Positions 35,059 to 43,156 of a stretch of DNA of 64,000 nucleotides are shown here, in pieces. The DNA comes from G965202915 sp965202915 (GTDB taxonomy: Bacteria; Pseudomonadota; Gammaproteobacteria; Eutrophobiales; Eutrophobiaceae), in contig OZ241847.1 in assembly GCA_965202915.1 (NCBI GenBank), forward strand, positions 248,001 through 312,000, read 5' to 3'. A program made the position numbers and the translations under genes. Below the pieces are notes generated by a model. That model searched no databases and was not told where the DNA came from. It was given only the letters and a program-made list of their open reading frames with translations. Every line of letters begins with the position of its first letter. The first letter of the stretch is position 1.

Positions 35059-35303
35059 TCAACCCCCAATCCCTTTAATCATATCCGCATACTGCTCTCC
35101 AATGATAATAACCAGCGCATTGATGTTCCCCGAAATGACGTTGAGCCTGATGAATGCATCGGCGATACCGATGCCGTCGAGGCCGTGAATTTTAATTGAT
35201 GATCCACCACCGCCATGGAGCCGCCGGCAGGGTCCATTTTACAGGTGCGCGCGTGTTCCAGAAATTCGTCGTCGGAGCGGACGTGATTCCCCGATCTGTA
35301 CCA
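35059..35303 (-). pseudogene. Degraded C-terminal fragment of a GMC-family oxidoreductase
   Basis: Minus-strand frames read SDDEFLEHA, then RTCKMDP, GGSMAVVDHQ, and after a frame change near 35190-35197 IHGLDGIGIADAF, VISGNINALVIIIGE and ADMIKG before a stop at 35059-35061. This is the C-terminal region of choline-dehydrogenase-like GMC flavoproteins (TCKMG, VVD, HG-EGLRVVDASIMP, SGNTNAP-IMIGEKAADMI). The segment between EFLEHA and TCKM that normally holds the active-site His is missing, there is at least one frameshift, and no N-terminal or FAD-binding part remains. Confidence 0.72.
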
Positions 35304-35411
35304 AGCACCACTCTACCGCACTCAGGCCAACGCACTCTCCAGTCCAATGGTGGTATTTTTTTGCAAACTGGTCTAATATCCCAGGCAATCATAATATAGA
35401 AGAGGAGCATC

Positions 35412-36167
35412 ATGGAACAATCGCAGGTGATAATTACTCCCAGATCAGTAGTTGCTCTTCGGGGGGCGGAATGGCTGTTTGACGGCTTTGGTTATTTTAA
35501 AAGCAATCCCCTGGCCTGGATAGGTAGCTGCTTTATTTTTTTGCTTATTACGCTTGCCATCGGATCGATTCCGATTATTTGGGGACTGCCGGTTTATCTG
35601 CTTGTGTACGTCTTTGAGGGCGGTTTCATGCTCGGTTGTCAGGCCGTTGATGCCAATGACCGGTTTCGATTTCACCACTTATTCGCCGGCTTTAAACATG
35701 ATCGAGTCGGACAGTTGGTCATGGTCGGCGCACTCTTTGTTATCGGTTATATATTGTTAATGGCGCTGGTGTTATTGATGTTCTATATACAATTTGGCGG
35801 TGAAATGGTATTGGCTTTATGGAGTGATCAGTATCAGGAAAGCGCCCCCGTACTTGCCGGTATTGCTGATAACCTGCCAGGGTTGCTCTTATGTATCCTG
35901 GTTGGTCTGGCATTCTCTTTGCCCCTGATCATGGCCTTCTGGTTTGCCCCCGCGATCATTGTGCTGCGGCAAATCAATGCAATTCCGGCGATGATATTGA
36001 GTTTTAAGGCGTGCCTGGTGAATATTTTACCGTTTCTTGTTTATGGTATTGTGGGATTAATATTATTCGTATTGGCTACGATACCTGTTATGTTGGGCCA
36101 TCTGGTTCTTTTCCCGATGATCATTGCCAGTATCTATATAGGGTATAAAGACGTCTTGTCGATTTGA
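35412..36167 (+). CDS. BPSS1780 family membrane protein
   Basis: 251 residues with about six membrane helices; AGAGGAG stands upstream of the ATG at 35412. Family features are RGAEWLFDGFGYFKSNPLAW near the start, a first helix pair ending in VFEGGFMLGCQAVD, FHHLFAGFKHDRVGQLVMVG in the middle, and FWFAPAIIVLRQINAIPAM late. Function unknown; members are inner-membrane proteins. Its stop abuts the msrA stop on the other strand. Confidence 0.78.
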   Translation: MEQSQVIITPRSVVALRGAEWLFDGFGYFKSNPLAWIGSCFIFLLITLAIGSIPIIWGLPVYLLVYVFEGGFMLGCQAVDANDRFRFHHLFAGFKHDRVGQLVMVGALFVIGYILLMALVLLMFYIQFGGEMVLALWSDQYQESAPVLAGIADNLPGLLLCILVGLAFSLPLIMAFWFAPAIIVLRQINAIPAMILSFKACLVNILPFLVYGIVGLILFVLATIPVMLGHLVLFPMIIASIYIGYKDVLSI

Positions 36168-36788
36168 TCAGGTTTTTGTCTTGCCCCATAGGGTTTGGAG
36201 ACGTTTGTCCCGGCCACAGGCGTAACGGTAATATTTATAGCGAATCGGATTTTTCCGGTAATAATCCTGATGATAATCTTCCGCGGCATAAAAGCGTTCA
36301 AAGGGGATTATTTCGGTTACAATCGGCTGTTTGAACGGTTTGGTTTTATCCAGGGTTTGTTTGGATTGTTCAATCAGTTGCTTTTGCTCTTCATCGTGAT
36401 AGAAAAGAGCACTTCGGTATTGGCTGCCCTGGTCACAAAATTGCCGGTCCGGGGTGGTTGGGTCGATGTTCACCCAGTACACCTCCAGAAGCTCCCGGAA
36501 GGAGATCTTATCGGGATCATAGGTGATCTGCACCACCTCGGTATGGCCGGTGGTGCCGGACGATATTTGCTGATAGTTTGGGTCTTGGGTATGCCCGCCA
36601 CTGTATCCGGAAATTGTTGAGATGACGCCGTCAAGTTCATCGAATGGAGGTTCCATGCACCAGAAACATCCACCTGCAAACGTGGCGAGCCTGGTATTGT
36701 GTTGCCGGGTTTCGGCCCTGGCATTGAAACAGGCCAGATTCAGACAGACGAGCGAAAATATAATTGCAAGCGTTCGGGAATAGTGCAT
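36168..36788 (-). CDS. msrA: Peptide-methionine (S)-S-oxide reductase MsrA, exported
   Basis: 206 residues from the ATG at 36788 (AGGATC eight bases upstream). A signal peptide (MHYSRTLAIIFSLVCLNLAC, cleavage near FNARAE) sends it to the periplasm. The catalytic motif is FAGGCFWCMEPPFDEL, followed by VISGYSGGHTQDPNY, GHTEVVQITYDP, and the substrate-pocket motif QGSQYRSALFY. It would work with the exported MsrB at 10795-11394 to repair both methionine-sulfoxide epimers outside the cytoplasm. A second, cytosolic-type msrA is divergent 125 bases away. Confidence 0.92.
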   Translation of the reverse strand: MHYSRTLAIIFSLVCLNLACFNARAETRQHNTRLATFAGGCFWCMEPPFDELDGVISTISGYSGGHTQDPNYQQISSGTTGHTEVVQITYDPDKISFRELLEVYWVNIDPTTPDRQFCDQGSQYRSALFYHDEEQKQLIEQSKQTLDKTKPFKQPIVTEIIPFERFYAAEDYHQDYYRKNPIRYKYYRYACGRDKRLQTLWGKTKT

Positions 36789-36913
36789 TTTTTTGATCCT
36801 GGTGGTTGTATAATTAATAGTTAATGTGACAATATCAAGTCGGTATAGTTTAACCGCGGTCAGCGATTGCACTCATTGTTAGCACATTGCGACCAATCGA
36901 CCAATAATAAACC

Positions 36914-37558
36914 ATGTTCGGTGCCAATATGAAAACTCGAATGCCCGCGCCCGATGAAGCCCCGGCGGGCCGAAGTGCGAGTATGCCCGTCGCCGACCGG
37001 CATTTCGTTCATCATAATCCGCTCAAGCCACCTTTTCCGGATGGGATTGAGCTGGCCATGTTCGGGATGGGTTGCTTCTGGGGTGCGGAAAAACATTTTT
37101 GGGTTGTGCAGGGTGTTTATTCCACCGCAGTCGGCTACGCCGGTGGATACACCGCCAATCCAACGTATCAGGAGGTGTGTACCGGTCGCACCGGACATAA
37201 TGAAGTGGTACGGGTCGCGTATGCCCCTGAGCGGGTCGGCTATCAAGCCTTATTGAAAATTTTCTGGGAGGCGCATGACCCCACCCAGGGGATGAGACAG
37301 GGTAATGATATAGGTACGCAGTATCGCTCCGGTATTTATTATTTTACCGACGCGCAACAAGCCCTGGCGGCACAAACCGGGAATGAGTATCAACAGGCCC
37401 TGTTAAGCGCGGGTCACGCCAGGCTCACTACTGAAGTATTGCCGGCCCCGGATTTTTATTATGCCGAGGATTATCATCAACAATATCTTGCCAAGAATCC
37501 CGCCGGCTATTGCGGGGCAAGCGGCACGGGTGTGCCGTGCACTATTCGAAGCGATTGA
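36914..37558 (+). CDS. msrA: Peptide-methionine (S)-S-oxide reductase MsrA, cytosolic type
   Basis: 214 residues from the ATG at 36914; ATGs at 36929 and 36983 are also possible. No signal peptide. Catalytic motif is MFGMGCFWGAEKHFW, then TAVGYAGGYTANPTY, GHNEVVRVAYAPE, and GTQYRSGIYY. The C-terminal resolving-Cys region GYCGASGTGVPC matches the three-Cys E. coli MsrA class. It is clearly not a recent duplicate of its neighbour, because class and tail differ; the two are arranged back to back. Confidence 0.93.
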   Translation: MFGANMKTRMPAPDEAPAGRSASMPVADRHFVHHNPLKPPFPDGIELAMFGMGCFWGAEKHFWVVQGVYSTAVGYAGGYTANPTYQEVCTGRTGHNEVVRVAYAPERVGYQALLKIFWEAHDPTQGMRQGNDIGTQYRSGIYYFTDAQQALAAQTGNEYQQALLSAGHARLTTEVLPAPDFYYAEDYHQQYLAKNPAGYCGASGTGVPCTIRSD

Positions 37559-37561
37559 AAG

Positions 37562-37759
37562 TCAAGGTTGTTTATCATCGGGTTTGATCGCATTTTTTGG
37601 CGGTTTCTTTTTTTCGCGTTCATTTGCCGGTGACGTCACCGGTATGGCAATAACCCCGCCGCTTTGGGTTCTGATATAATTGGTGGGTTCGACAACCTGC
37701 ATTTTTTTGTTTCTGGTGTTCATGGTATTGGAAACCTCGCTGCAAATTTTGTTATCCAT
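37562..37759 (-). CDS. Small hypothetical protein overlapping the PilZ-like gene end
   Basis: 65 residues; its ATG at 37759 lies 40 bases inside the end of the upstream gene, with a second ATG at 37723. It is hydrophilic, Lys/Pro-rich at the C-terminus and unlike any family I know. The overlap and shared strand allow translational coupling, but the protein may not be real. Confidence 0.3.
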   Translation of the reverse strand: MDNKICSEVSNTMNTRNKKMQVVEPTNYIRTQSGGVIAIPVTSPANEREKKKPPKNAIKPDDKQP

Positions 37760-38238
37760 TCTTCCGTGATCTTTTCCTGGCTTAAAAACGGTCCGTCTCG
37801 TCGCCTTTTATCATCCAAATAAAGTTCGATGTGGCATATCTGCTCCACAATCCGAATACGCTGTTCATCCCGTTTACGCATCAGCCATAAGCCGGTTTCG
37901 TAACCTGTCTTGTTTGCACGTATCAAGACAACTTTGCAGGTAAATTTTTGTACGTCTTTTCGGGTCGGTATGGTTATTTCAAGCACCGCACCCGGTGCCC
38001 TGTATTTTGCTGAGGTGATGATCAGACCGATACTACAGGGTTCTTCGGTTTCGAGATTTTTTTTGCGCTCCCAGCGTCGTAGTACCTTGGTTTGAATGGG
38101 ACAGCGTTCAGGATGATGGATAAAACCGTGACAGTGCTCATCACTGAAATCATCCACCGCCGGCCCCCGCGGGGGAGCGGTAAATGCCGGATAGGCATTG
38201 GTTTTTGATAGTCTTTTATTATGGCTGCGACTAAACAT
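37720..38238 (-). CDS. Putative PilZ-like protein
   Basis: 172 residues. The first 40 residues are basic and disordered-looking. From about residue 45 it resembles a PilZ beta-barrel: HPERCPIQTKVLRR could be the RxxxR-type strand, EEPCSIGLIITSAK resembles the (D/N)xSxxG turn, and PGAVLEITIP, FTCKVVLIRAN and GYETGLWLM match the later strands. The key arginines and the Asp/Asn are not canonical, so c-di-GMP binding is uncertain. It could partner the degenerate GGDEF/EAL protein in this window. A TTGACA promoter lies upstream in the AT-rich block. Confidence 0.45.
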   Translation of the reverse strand: MFSRSHNKRLSKTNAYPAFTAPPRGPAVDDFSDEHCHGFIHHPERCPIQTKVLRRWERKKNLETEEPCSIGLIITSAKYRAPGAVLEITIPTRKDVQKFTCKVVLIRANKTGYETGLWLMRKRDEQRIRIVEQICHIELYLDDKRRRDGPFLSQEKITEEWITKFAARFPIP

Positions 38239-38239
38239 G

Positions 38240-38420
38240 ACTATTTTTCCATTGTTTCGATAAATGATAAGCTGATTTCTAGCACAAAAAAAGATTAATT
38301 GTCAAGTATTTCTTATTAAATTTTATATGTTTATATAGTATATCTCAATTATATATTAAATAATTTATATTATATCAATAATATAAGTTTTTGAAAAAAA
38401 TGTTTTATTCTTATATTTTG
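38240..38420. other. Extremely AT-rich intergenic block
   Basis: About 180 bases made almost only of A and T, with runs such as TATATAGTATAT and AATAATTTATATTATAT, sharply different from the surrounding sequence. It separates the divergent PilZ-like gene and the gene at 38559. It could be a nucleoid-protein (H-NS-like) target, a bent promoter region or a scar of foreign DNA. No gene is supported in it. Confidence 0.6.
38276..38305 (-). promoter_or_regulatory. Candidate sigma70 promoter for the PilZ-like gene
   Basis: Minus strand: consensus TTGACA (38300-38305), an 18-base spacer, and TAGAAA (38276-38281), about 38 bases before the ATG at 38238. The -10 is weak. Confidence 0.4.
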
Positions 38421-38558
38421 CCTGATCCATGGGGCCGGGTGGTTTGTGCATACGGCCGTATGTGGCATCGGACGCGGTGGATAAATGGTTATTTTCAGGC
38501 CCGCCCGTATGCCGGATCTAGGTGCGGATTGCAGAGAGATTTGAAACAGAGGTAATTT

Positions 38559-39029
38559 ATGAAGATTGTAGCGGGGATATTGCTGGCCATATTGGTGGTC
38601 GTATCTATCTCGTTGTTTGCGCCCGGTAGCGATGACGCTGTGATTGATATTAATACTGCGCCCGGTTTAATGGGTGAGCACGCCGGTGATCAATCGACGC
38701 CGACCGGTATGGAGCAATCATCTGCGGATGATGAGGCCAGGTATGCCGCCATGCAGTCTGAATTTGACCGGCTTAGGCAGGATCGGCAGGCATTGCAACA
38801 ACGTCTTAACAGGCTCAGGCATCAGCTCTGGGGGTTAACATTGCCGGCCGATCAGGCAAAATCGCTGAATGCATCGATGCTGGCCGGTTTTAGGGTGCTG
38901 AAAACGCCCAGGTTGTTGGGGGCTTTTTCCAGTATAAAAGGGATTCAGGACGAAATCGCACGGGTCAGGGCCGCAAACAGGGGCTTGGATCAAGTCCAGG
39001 CAATCATTGATCAGACTGACAAAAGGTGA
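38559..39029 (+). CDS. Hypothetical membrane-anchored coiled-coil protein
   Basis: 156 residues from the ATG at 38559 (AGAGGTAA upstream). An N-terminal helix (MKIVAGILLAILVVVSISLF) is followed by an acidic, low-complexity segment (about 25-60) and then a coiled coil from about 62 to 92 (FDRLRQDRQALQQRLNRLRH). No family recognised. The topology suggests a periplasmic helical protein tethered to the inner membrane. It stands alone on its strand. Confidence 0.55.
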   Translation: MKIVAGILLAILVVVSISLFAPGSDDAVIDINTAPGLMGEHAGDQSTPTGMEQSSADDEARYAAMQSEFDRLRQDRQALQQRLNRLRHQLWGLTLPADQAKSLNASMLAGFRVLKTPRLLGAFSSIKGIQDEIARVRAANRGLDQVQAIIDQTDKR

Positions 39030-39173
39030 CCACAACCGCGGCTTTGAACATTACATCATATCCGGCAAGGTGGCCTCCTGTTGAAGCAGGGCAGTGGACA
39101 ACTCGTTACTGGAAGTGGAAAAAATCGTTACTGTAATTACGCCAAAAATAATAGGGGCAGGGCAAACCTGAAT

Positions 39174-39521
39174 TTATAGCAACTTAATCAGGGCGACAAT
39201 TAACCCGCCTTGCGCAATCATAGCTGCAAACGTCCACTTCAATAACTCAACCTTTGTAGCTTCAATATCCGCTTTGGACGCAGCCTTTAACGCCTCAATA
39301 TCCGCTTTGGATGCAGCTTTTAATTCTTCAATCGCACGTATCACTTTTGCAATATCCGCCTTGGACGCAGCCTTTAACTCTTCAATATCCGCCTTGGATG
39401 CAAGGTTACTATTAATTAGATTGACTTGTTCATCCGCCAGCACTTCCGCCTGCTCCTCAGTGAAGCCATGCTCGGTTAATCGCTTGATAAACTTATGCGT
39501 GTCAAAAGTAATCGTTTCCAT
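39174..39521 (-). CDS. DUF1640-like coiled-coil protein, short paralogue
   Basis: 115 residues. The head (TFDTHKFIKRLTEHGFTEEQ) and the tail (MIAQGGLIVALIKLL) closely match the protein at 7999-8553. The coiled coil between is shorter: two 11-residue units (LASKADIEELK), one 7-residue unit (RAIEELK), then two more 11-residue units (AASKADIEALK). The same 11/7 grammar with different residues shows the architecture is conserved while copy number changes. One C-terminal membrane helix is predicted. Function unknown. Confidence 0.75.
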   Translation of the reverse strand: METITFDTHKFIKRLTEHGFTEEQAEVLADEQVNLINSNLASKADIEELKAASKADIAKVIRAIEELKAASKADIEALKAASKADIEATKVELLKWTFAAMIAQGGLIVALIKLL

Positions 39522-39536
39522 AATTACGGAGTCATC

Positions 39537-39719
39537 TCATCCATCCGGGATTGTGACTTTAGCCGCCTTCTTTTTGGCGTGCTCGCCGGCTTTTTTTATG
39601 ATTGAAAATTGTAAATGATTAATAACCCGGCCTCCTTTGGCTTGGCCAAACTCCACATGCAAATCACGACTGTATTTATTTACGTTATCCATTGTCGGCG
39701 ATTTAAAATGGCGATGCAA
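39537..39719 (-). CDS. Small hypothetical protein upstream of the DUF1640-like gene
   Basis: 60 residues from 39719, or 51 from the internal ATG at 39692. It is basic and contains EFGQAKGGRVINHLQFSIIK, not recognised. It ends 15 bases before the coiled-coil gene on the same strand, so it could be co-transcribed; it could also be a fragment of a lost gene. No strong ribosome site. Confidence 0.3.
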   Translation of the reverse strand: MHRHFKSPTMDNVNKYSRDLHVEFGQAKGGRVINHLQFSIIKKAGEHAKKKAAKVTIPDG

Positions 39720-39967
39720 ACCGGCAATTTTTTTGTTTGGTTAATCCCGGCAACTTTCTCACCCTGTCCACTCCAGTCTCATCTGAGTAAAACCTGTCGA
39801 CCGATAACAGACTCCATCCATATCCATATTATGACTGATAATATATGCGTGTTTATGAAATAATACCACATCAAAGTGCCACACAAAATCCAAGCTGGCG
39901 CCCACGCTTAGGGAGTGCAAACCACGTTTTTTGGGATGACGCGCTTACCGGCGATACATTGAATAGT

Positions 39968-41155
39968 TTACAAATCCAGCCGCACCTTTACACGTCCAAA
40001 GGTTTTAACCGCACGTTCTATTTCTTCAACGGATAAAGCGGCGTTAATCTGGATACGAATTCGGGCTTTTCCACGCGGCACGACCGGATAGGAAAAAGCT
40101 ACGGCATAAATGCCCTCTTCAAACAAAGCATCTGCAAATATTGCAGCCATTAATTCACTGTCAAACATCACCGGAACAATCGGGTGCTCGCCCGGCAACA
40201 AAGTAAAACCGAGTTTTTCCAAGCCTTCACGAAACAGTGCCGTATTGGCACGTAAAGACGTGCGCAGTTCGCCGGATTTTCTGGCGATTTCTATGGCCTT
40301 AACAGCACCCGCCACCATCGGTGGCGCCATTGTATTTGAGAACAGATAAGGTCGAGAACGTTGCCGTAATAGTTCGACAATTTCTTTGCGCGCACTGGTA
40401 AAGCCACCACTCCCACCACCCAGTGCCTTGCCCAGGGTTCCGGTGATGATGTCGACCCGATCCATACAGCCGCGATACTCATGCGTTCCCCGGCCCGTCT
40501 CGCCAATAAAACCGGTAGCATGGCAGTCATCAAAATGAACCAAAGCATCGTACTGATCGGCCAGGTCACAGATTTCGTCCAGCCTGGCAATGCTCCCATC
40601 CATTGAGAACACACCATCAGTGGTAATCAGCTTAAAACGGGCGCCATGCTTGCCGGTCACTTTCAGCCGGCATTCCAGATCAGCCATATCGTTATTGTTA
40701 TAGCGGTACCGACTGGCTTTACACAATCTGATACCATCAATAATGCTGGCGTGATTCAAGCTATCAGATATAACCGCATCTTCTTCACTCAACAGGGTCT
40801 CAAACAAGCCTCCATTGGCGTCAAAACAGGATGGGTACAGGATTGTGTCTTCCATACCCAAAAAGTCACTGAGCGCATCTTCGAGCTTTTTATGCAGGGT
40901 TTGTGTGCCGCAAATAAACCGTACCGAGGCCATTCCATAACCCCAGTCCTGCAAACCTTTTGTGGCTGCGGCATTCACCTCCGGATGCTGAGTCAGCCCA
41001 AGGTAATTGTTGGCGCAAAGATTCAGTATTGCATCATTCGCAACCTTAATGCTGGAGCCTTGGGGCGAACTGATCCGTCGCTCATTCTTGAACAGTCCAT
41101 CTCGACGAATGCCGTCAATCTTGCCATTTAGATGTGCTTGAAATTTGCCGTACAT
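39968..41155 (-). CDS. kbl: Glycine C-acetyltransferase (2-amino-3-ketobutyrate CoA ligase)
   Basis: 395 residues, normal for the family. Motifs are NLCANNYLGLTQHPEV, GMASVRFICGTQTLHKKLE, DGVFSMDGSIARLDEI, HFDDCHATGFIGETGRGTHE, and the PLP-lysine loop DIITGTLGKALGGGSGGF. It splits 2-amino-3-oxobutyrate with CoA into glycine and acetyl-CoA. It is the last gene of the leftward operon, 44 bases after tdh, the classic pairing. Here the pair sits inside a LacI-linked catabolic island rather than alone, which suggests the island's pathway reaches threonine or a related amino acid. Confidence 0.95.
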   Translation of the reverse strand: MYGKFQAHLNGKIDGIRRDGLFKNERRISSPQGSSIKVANDAILNLCANNYLGLTQHPEVNAAATKGLQDWGYGMASVRFICGTQTLHKKLEDALSDFLGMEDTILYPSCFDANGGLFETLLSEEDAVISDSLNHASIIDGIRLCKASRYRYNNNDMADLECRLKVTGKHGARFKLITTDGVFSMDGSIARLDEICDLADQYDALVHFDDCHATGFIGETGRGTHEYRGCMDRVDIITGTLGKALGGGSGGFTSARKEIVELLRQRSRPYLFSNTMAPPMVAGAVKAIEIARKSGELRTSLRANTALFREGLEKLGFTLLPGEHPIVPVMFDSELMAAIFADALFEEGIYAVAFSYPVVPRGKARIRIQINAALSVEEIERAVKTFGRVKVRLDL

Positions 41156-41199
41156 CGCTTATTAACCGCCTGCTCTTACAGCTGCTTTCATTGCCGCCT

Positions 41200-42224
41200 T
41201 TATTGCCAATCCAATATCACCTTACCGGCATTGCCTGAGTTCATGGCTTCAAGACCAAGCTGGAAATCAGTAAAAGGCAGTCGATGTGTAATAACCGAGG
41301 ATATATCCAGGCCGTTCTCAATCATCACGGACATCTTGTACCAGGTTTCGTACATTTCGCGGCCATAGATACCCTTCAAGGTCAGCATATTAAAAACCAC
41401 TGTTTTCCAGTCGACGGTTATTTTGTCCGCCGGGATCCCCAATATTGACACTTTACCACCATGACACATATTGGCCAGCAGGTCTCTCAACGCCATCGCG
41501 TTACCCGACATTTCCAGCCCCACGTCAAAACCTTCAGCCATGCCGAGTGACTTTTGGAGCTGCTGAAGATTTTCAGAGCGCACGTCGACAGTACGTGTCG
41601 CACCCATGCTGTAAGCCAACTCTAAACGGCTCGGGTTTATATCGGTGATGACAATGTGACGTGCCCCCGCATGCCGGCAAACTGCCGCAGCCATACAACC
41701 GATAGGCCCGGCGCCTGTAATCAAAACGTCTTCGCCCAATAAATCGTATTGCAGGGCCGTATGCACGGCGTTGCCGAGCGGGTCAAATAAAGCCGCAACA
41801 TCGAGGTCTATGCCTTGCTGATGCTCCCAGATATTGGACATGGGCAATGCTATGTATTCGGCAAAGGCACCGGCACGGTTGACACCAACACCACTGGTAT
41901 AAGCACAAAGGTGACGCCTTCCGGCCATGCAATTACGGCAGCGGCCACAGACAATATGGCCCTCTCCGGAGACAATTTGAGCGGGTTTAAAGTCGTTCAC
42001 ATTGTCGCCTGTCTCGACAATCTCACCGACAAATTCATGGCCTATGATCATAGGCACGGGAATGGTTTCCCTTGCCCACTCATCCCAGTTATAAATGTGC
42101 ATATCTGTGCCGCAAATAGCGGTGCGCATGACCTTTATCAGTACGTCGTTAAGCCAATTGCAGGGATCGGAAGGTCTTCCAGCCAAAGCCCGGGAGCGGC
42201 TTCTTTTTTGACGAGAGCTTTCAT
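41200..42224 (-). pseudogene. tdh: L-threonine 3-dehydrogenase with a one-base deletion near the 5' end
   Basis: From the ATG at 42224 the frame reads MKALVKKEAAPGLWLEDLPI then PAIGL and hits a stop; the next frame continues NDVLIKVMRTAICGTDMHIY to the end. Restoring one base near 42151-42156 gives exactly 341 codons, the length of E. coli Tdh. The remainder is canonical: the catalytic zinc residues in AICGTD and GHEFVGEIVE, structural zinc CGRCRNCMAGRRHLC, NAD loop ITGAGPIGCMAAAVCRHAGA, and IYGREMFETWYK-like IYGREMYETWYK. Either the gene is newly inactivated or the base is a sequencing or assembly error. A TTG at 42186 would give a protein lacking the first strand. Confidence 0.85.
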
Positions 42225-42310
42225 TTTATTTGTTCCATGGCGATTTTATTGGTTGTTTGCCGGGGCTTAATAGTGACAAGAATAGAAATTCCGAACCCAT
42301 ACCGCTTAAT

Positions 42311-43021
42311 TTATGTTCTTACCGCTTCAAACTTCGCCCAGGCTTGTTCTAGTTCATCAATGTTAAACCCGGATTGACGCGCCGGTTCTAAAATGATGGC
42401 TTCATTGGTGATAACGGTTTCAATAGCCGTCTTCAGCCGGGGAACGACCTCTGACGGTATGACAAGTGCACCGTGGCGGTCTGCATGGATGAGTTCCCCT
42501 TGTGCCACGTGCATACCGAATACATTGACGGGCGTACCGATCTCTACCACGTGAGCGAAGCCATGGCTTGGGCCGATTGAACCGGCCAGCACAGGGAAGC
42601 CTTCATCGATAACGTCAAGGTCACGCATTACTCCATTGGTGACCGCACCGGCAAGACCGAAACCCTTATGCACGGCAACGTGCACTTCGCCCCACCAGCC
42701 GGCGATGCAATTGGGGTGATCGGTATCCTCAACAACCGCAGCCGATGGGCCGGGCCCGGCGGCCATCGACCGGAAATACTCGATTCTACGAGCATGAATA
42801 ACCGCCTTATCTTCCTTCGGCGGCGCGAGCCCGGCAATTTTCGCAGTTCTGGCAAACCCCACGATAGCCGGCTCCCCCGGTTTTGAATGTTGCATGGTTG
42901 CTTTTGTAAATCGGTCGAAACCACGCCGGCCCTGCGCTACTTCAATTGCGTTGCAAACAGTGGGGGTGTCGACTTTTCGCAAAAAGGCCAAGAGGTCATC
43001 AGGTATTGCATAATCAATCAT
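42311..43021 (-). CDS. RraA-like protein (4-hydroxy-2-oxoacid aldolase type)
   Basis: 236 residues; GGAGAG precedes the ATG at 43021. The fold marker is GLAGAVTNGVMRDLDVIDE, with the Arg-Asp pair that in HMG/CHA aldolases binds substrate and metal, then GTPVNVFGMHVAQGELIHAD, where Glu/Asp complete the site. Members of this type cleave 4-hydroxy-4-methyl- or 4-carboxy-2-oxo acids to pyruvate and a second oxoacid; others regulate RNase E. The catabolic setting favours an aldolase. It would supply the carbon-carbon cleavage of the island's pathway (inference). Confidence 0.78.
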   Translation of the reverse strand: MIDYAIPDDLLAFLRKVDTPTVCNAIEVAQGRRGFDRFTKATMQHSKPGEPAIVGFARTAKIAGLAPPKEDKAVIHARRIEYFRSMAAGPGPSAAVVEDTDHPNCIAGWWGEVHVAVHKGFGLAGAVTNGVMRDLDVIDEGFPVLAGSIGPSHGFAHVVEIGTPVNVFGMHVAQGELIHADRHGALVIPSEVVPRLKTAIETVITNEAIILEPARQSGFNIDELEQAWAKFEAVRT

Positions 43022-43156
43022 TTGTTTAACTCTCCGCTAGGTTGAATATGGTGTCTTCAAGCAGGTAATACATACCGCAATAACGTGCCCGCCGGCGATG
43101 TTAGCTTAGGGCCGTCATTTTTGGTCATCGTAACAATACAGTCATAACCATGGAGA

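Noticed and set aside
39030..39173. Insertion-sequence or REP-type end near GGGGCAGGGCAAACCTGAAT
   Set aside because: No inverted repeat partner, no target duplication and no transposase.
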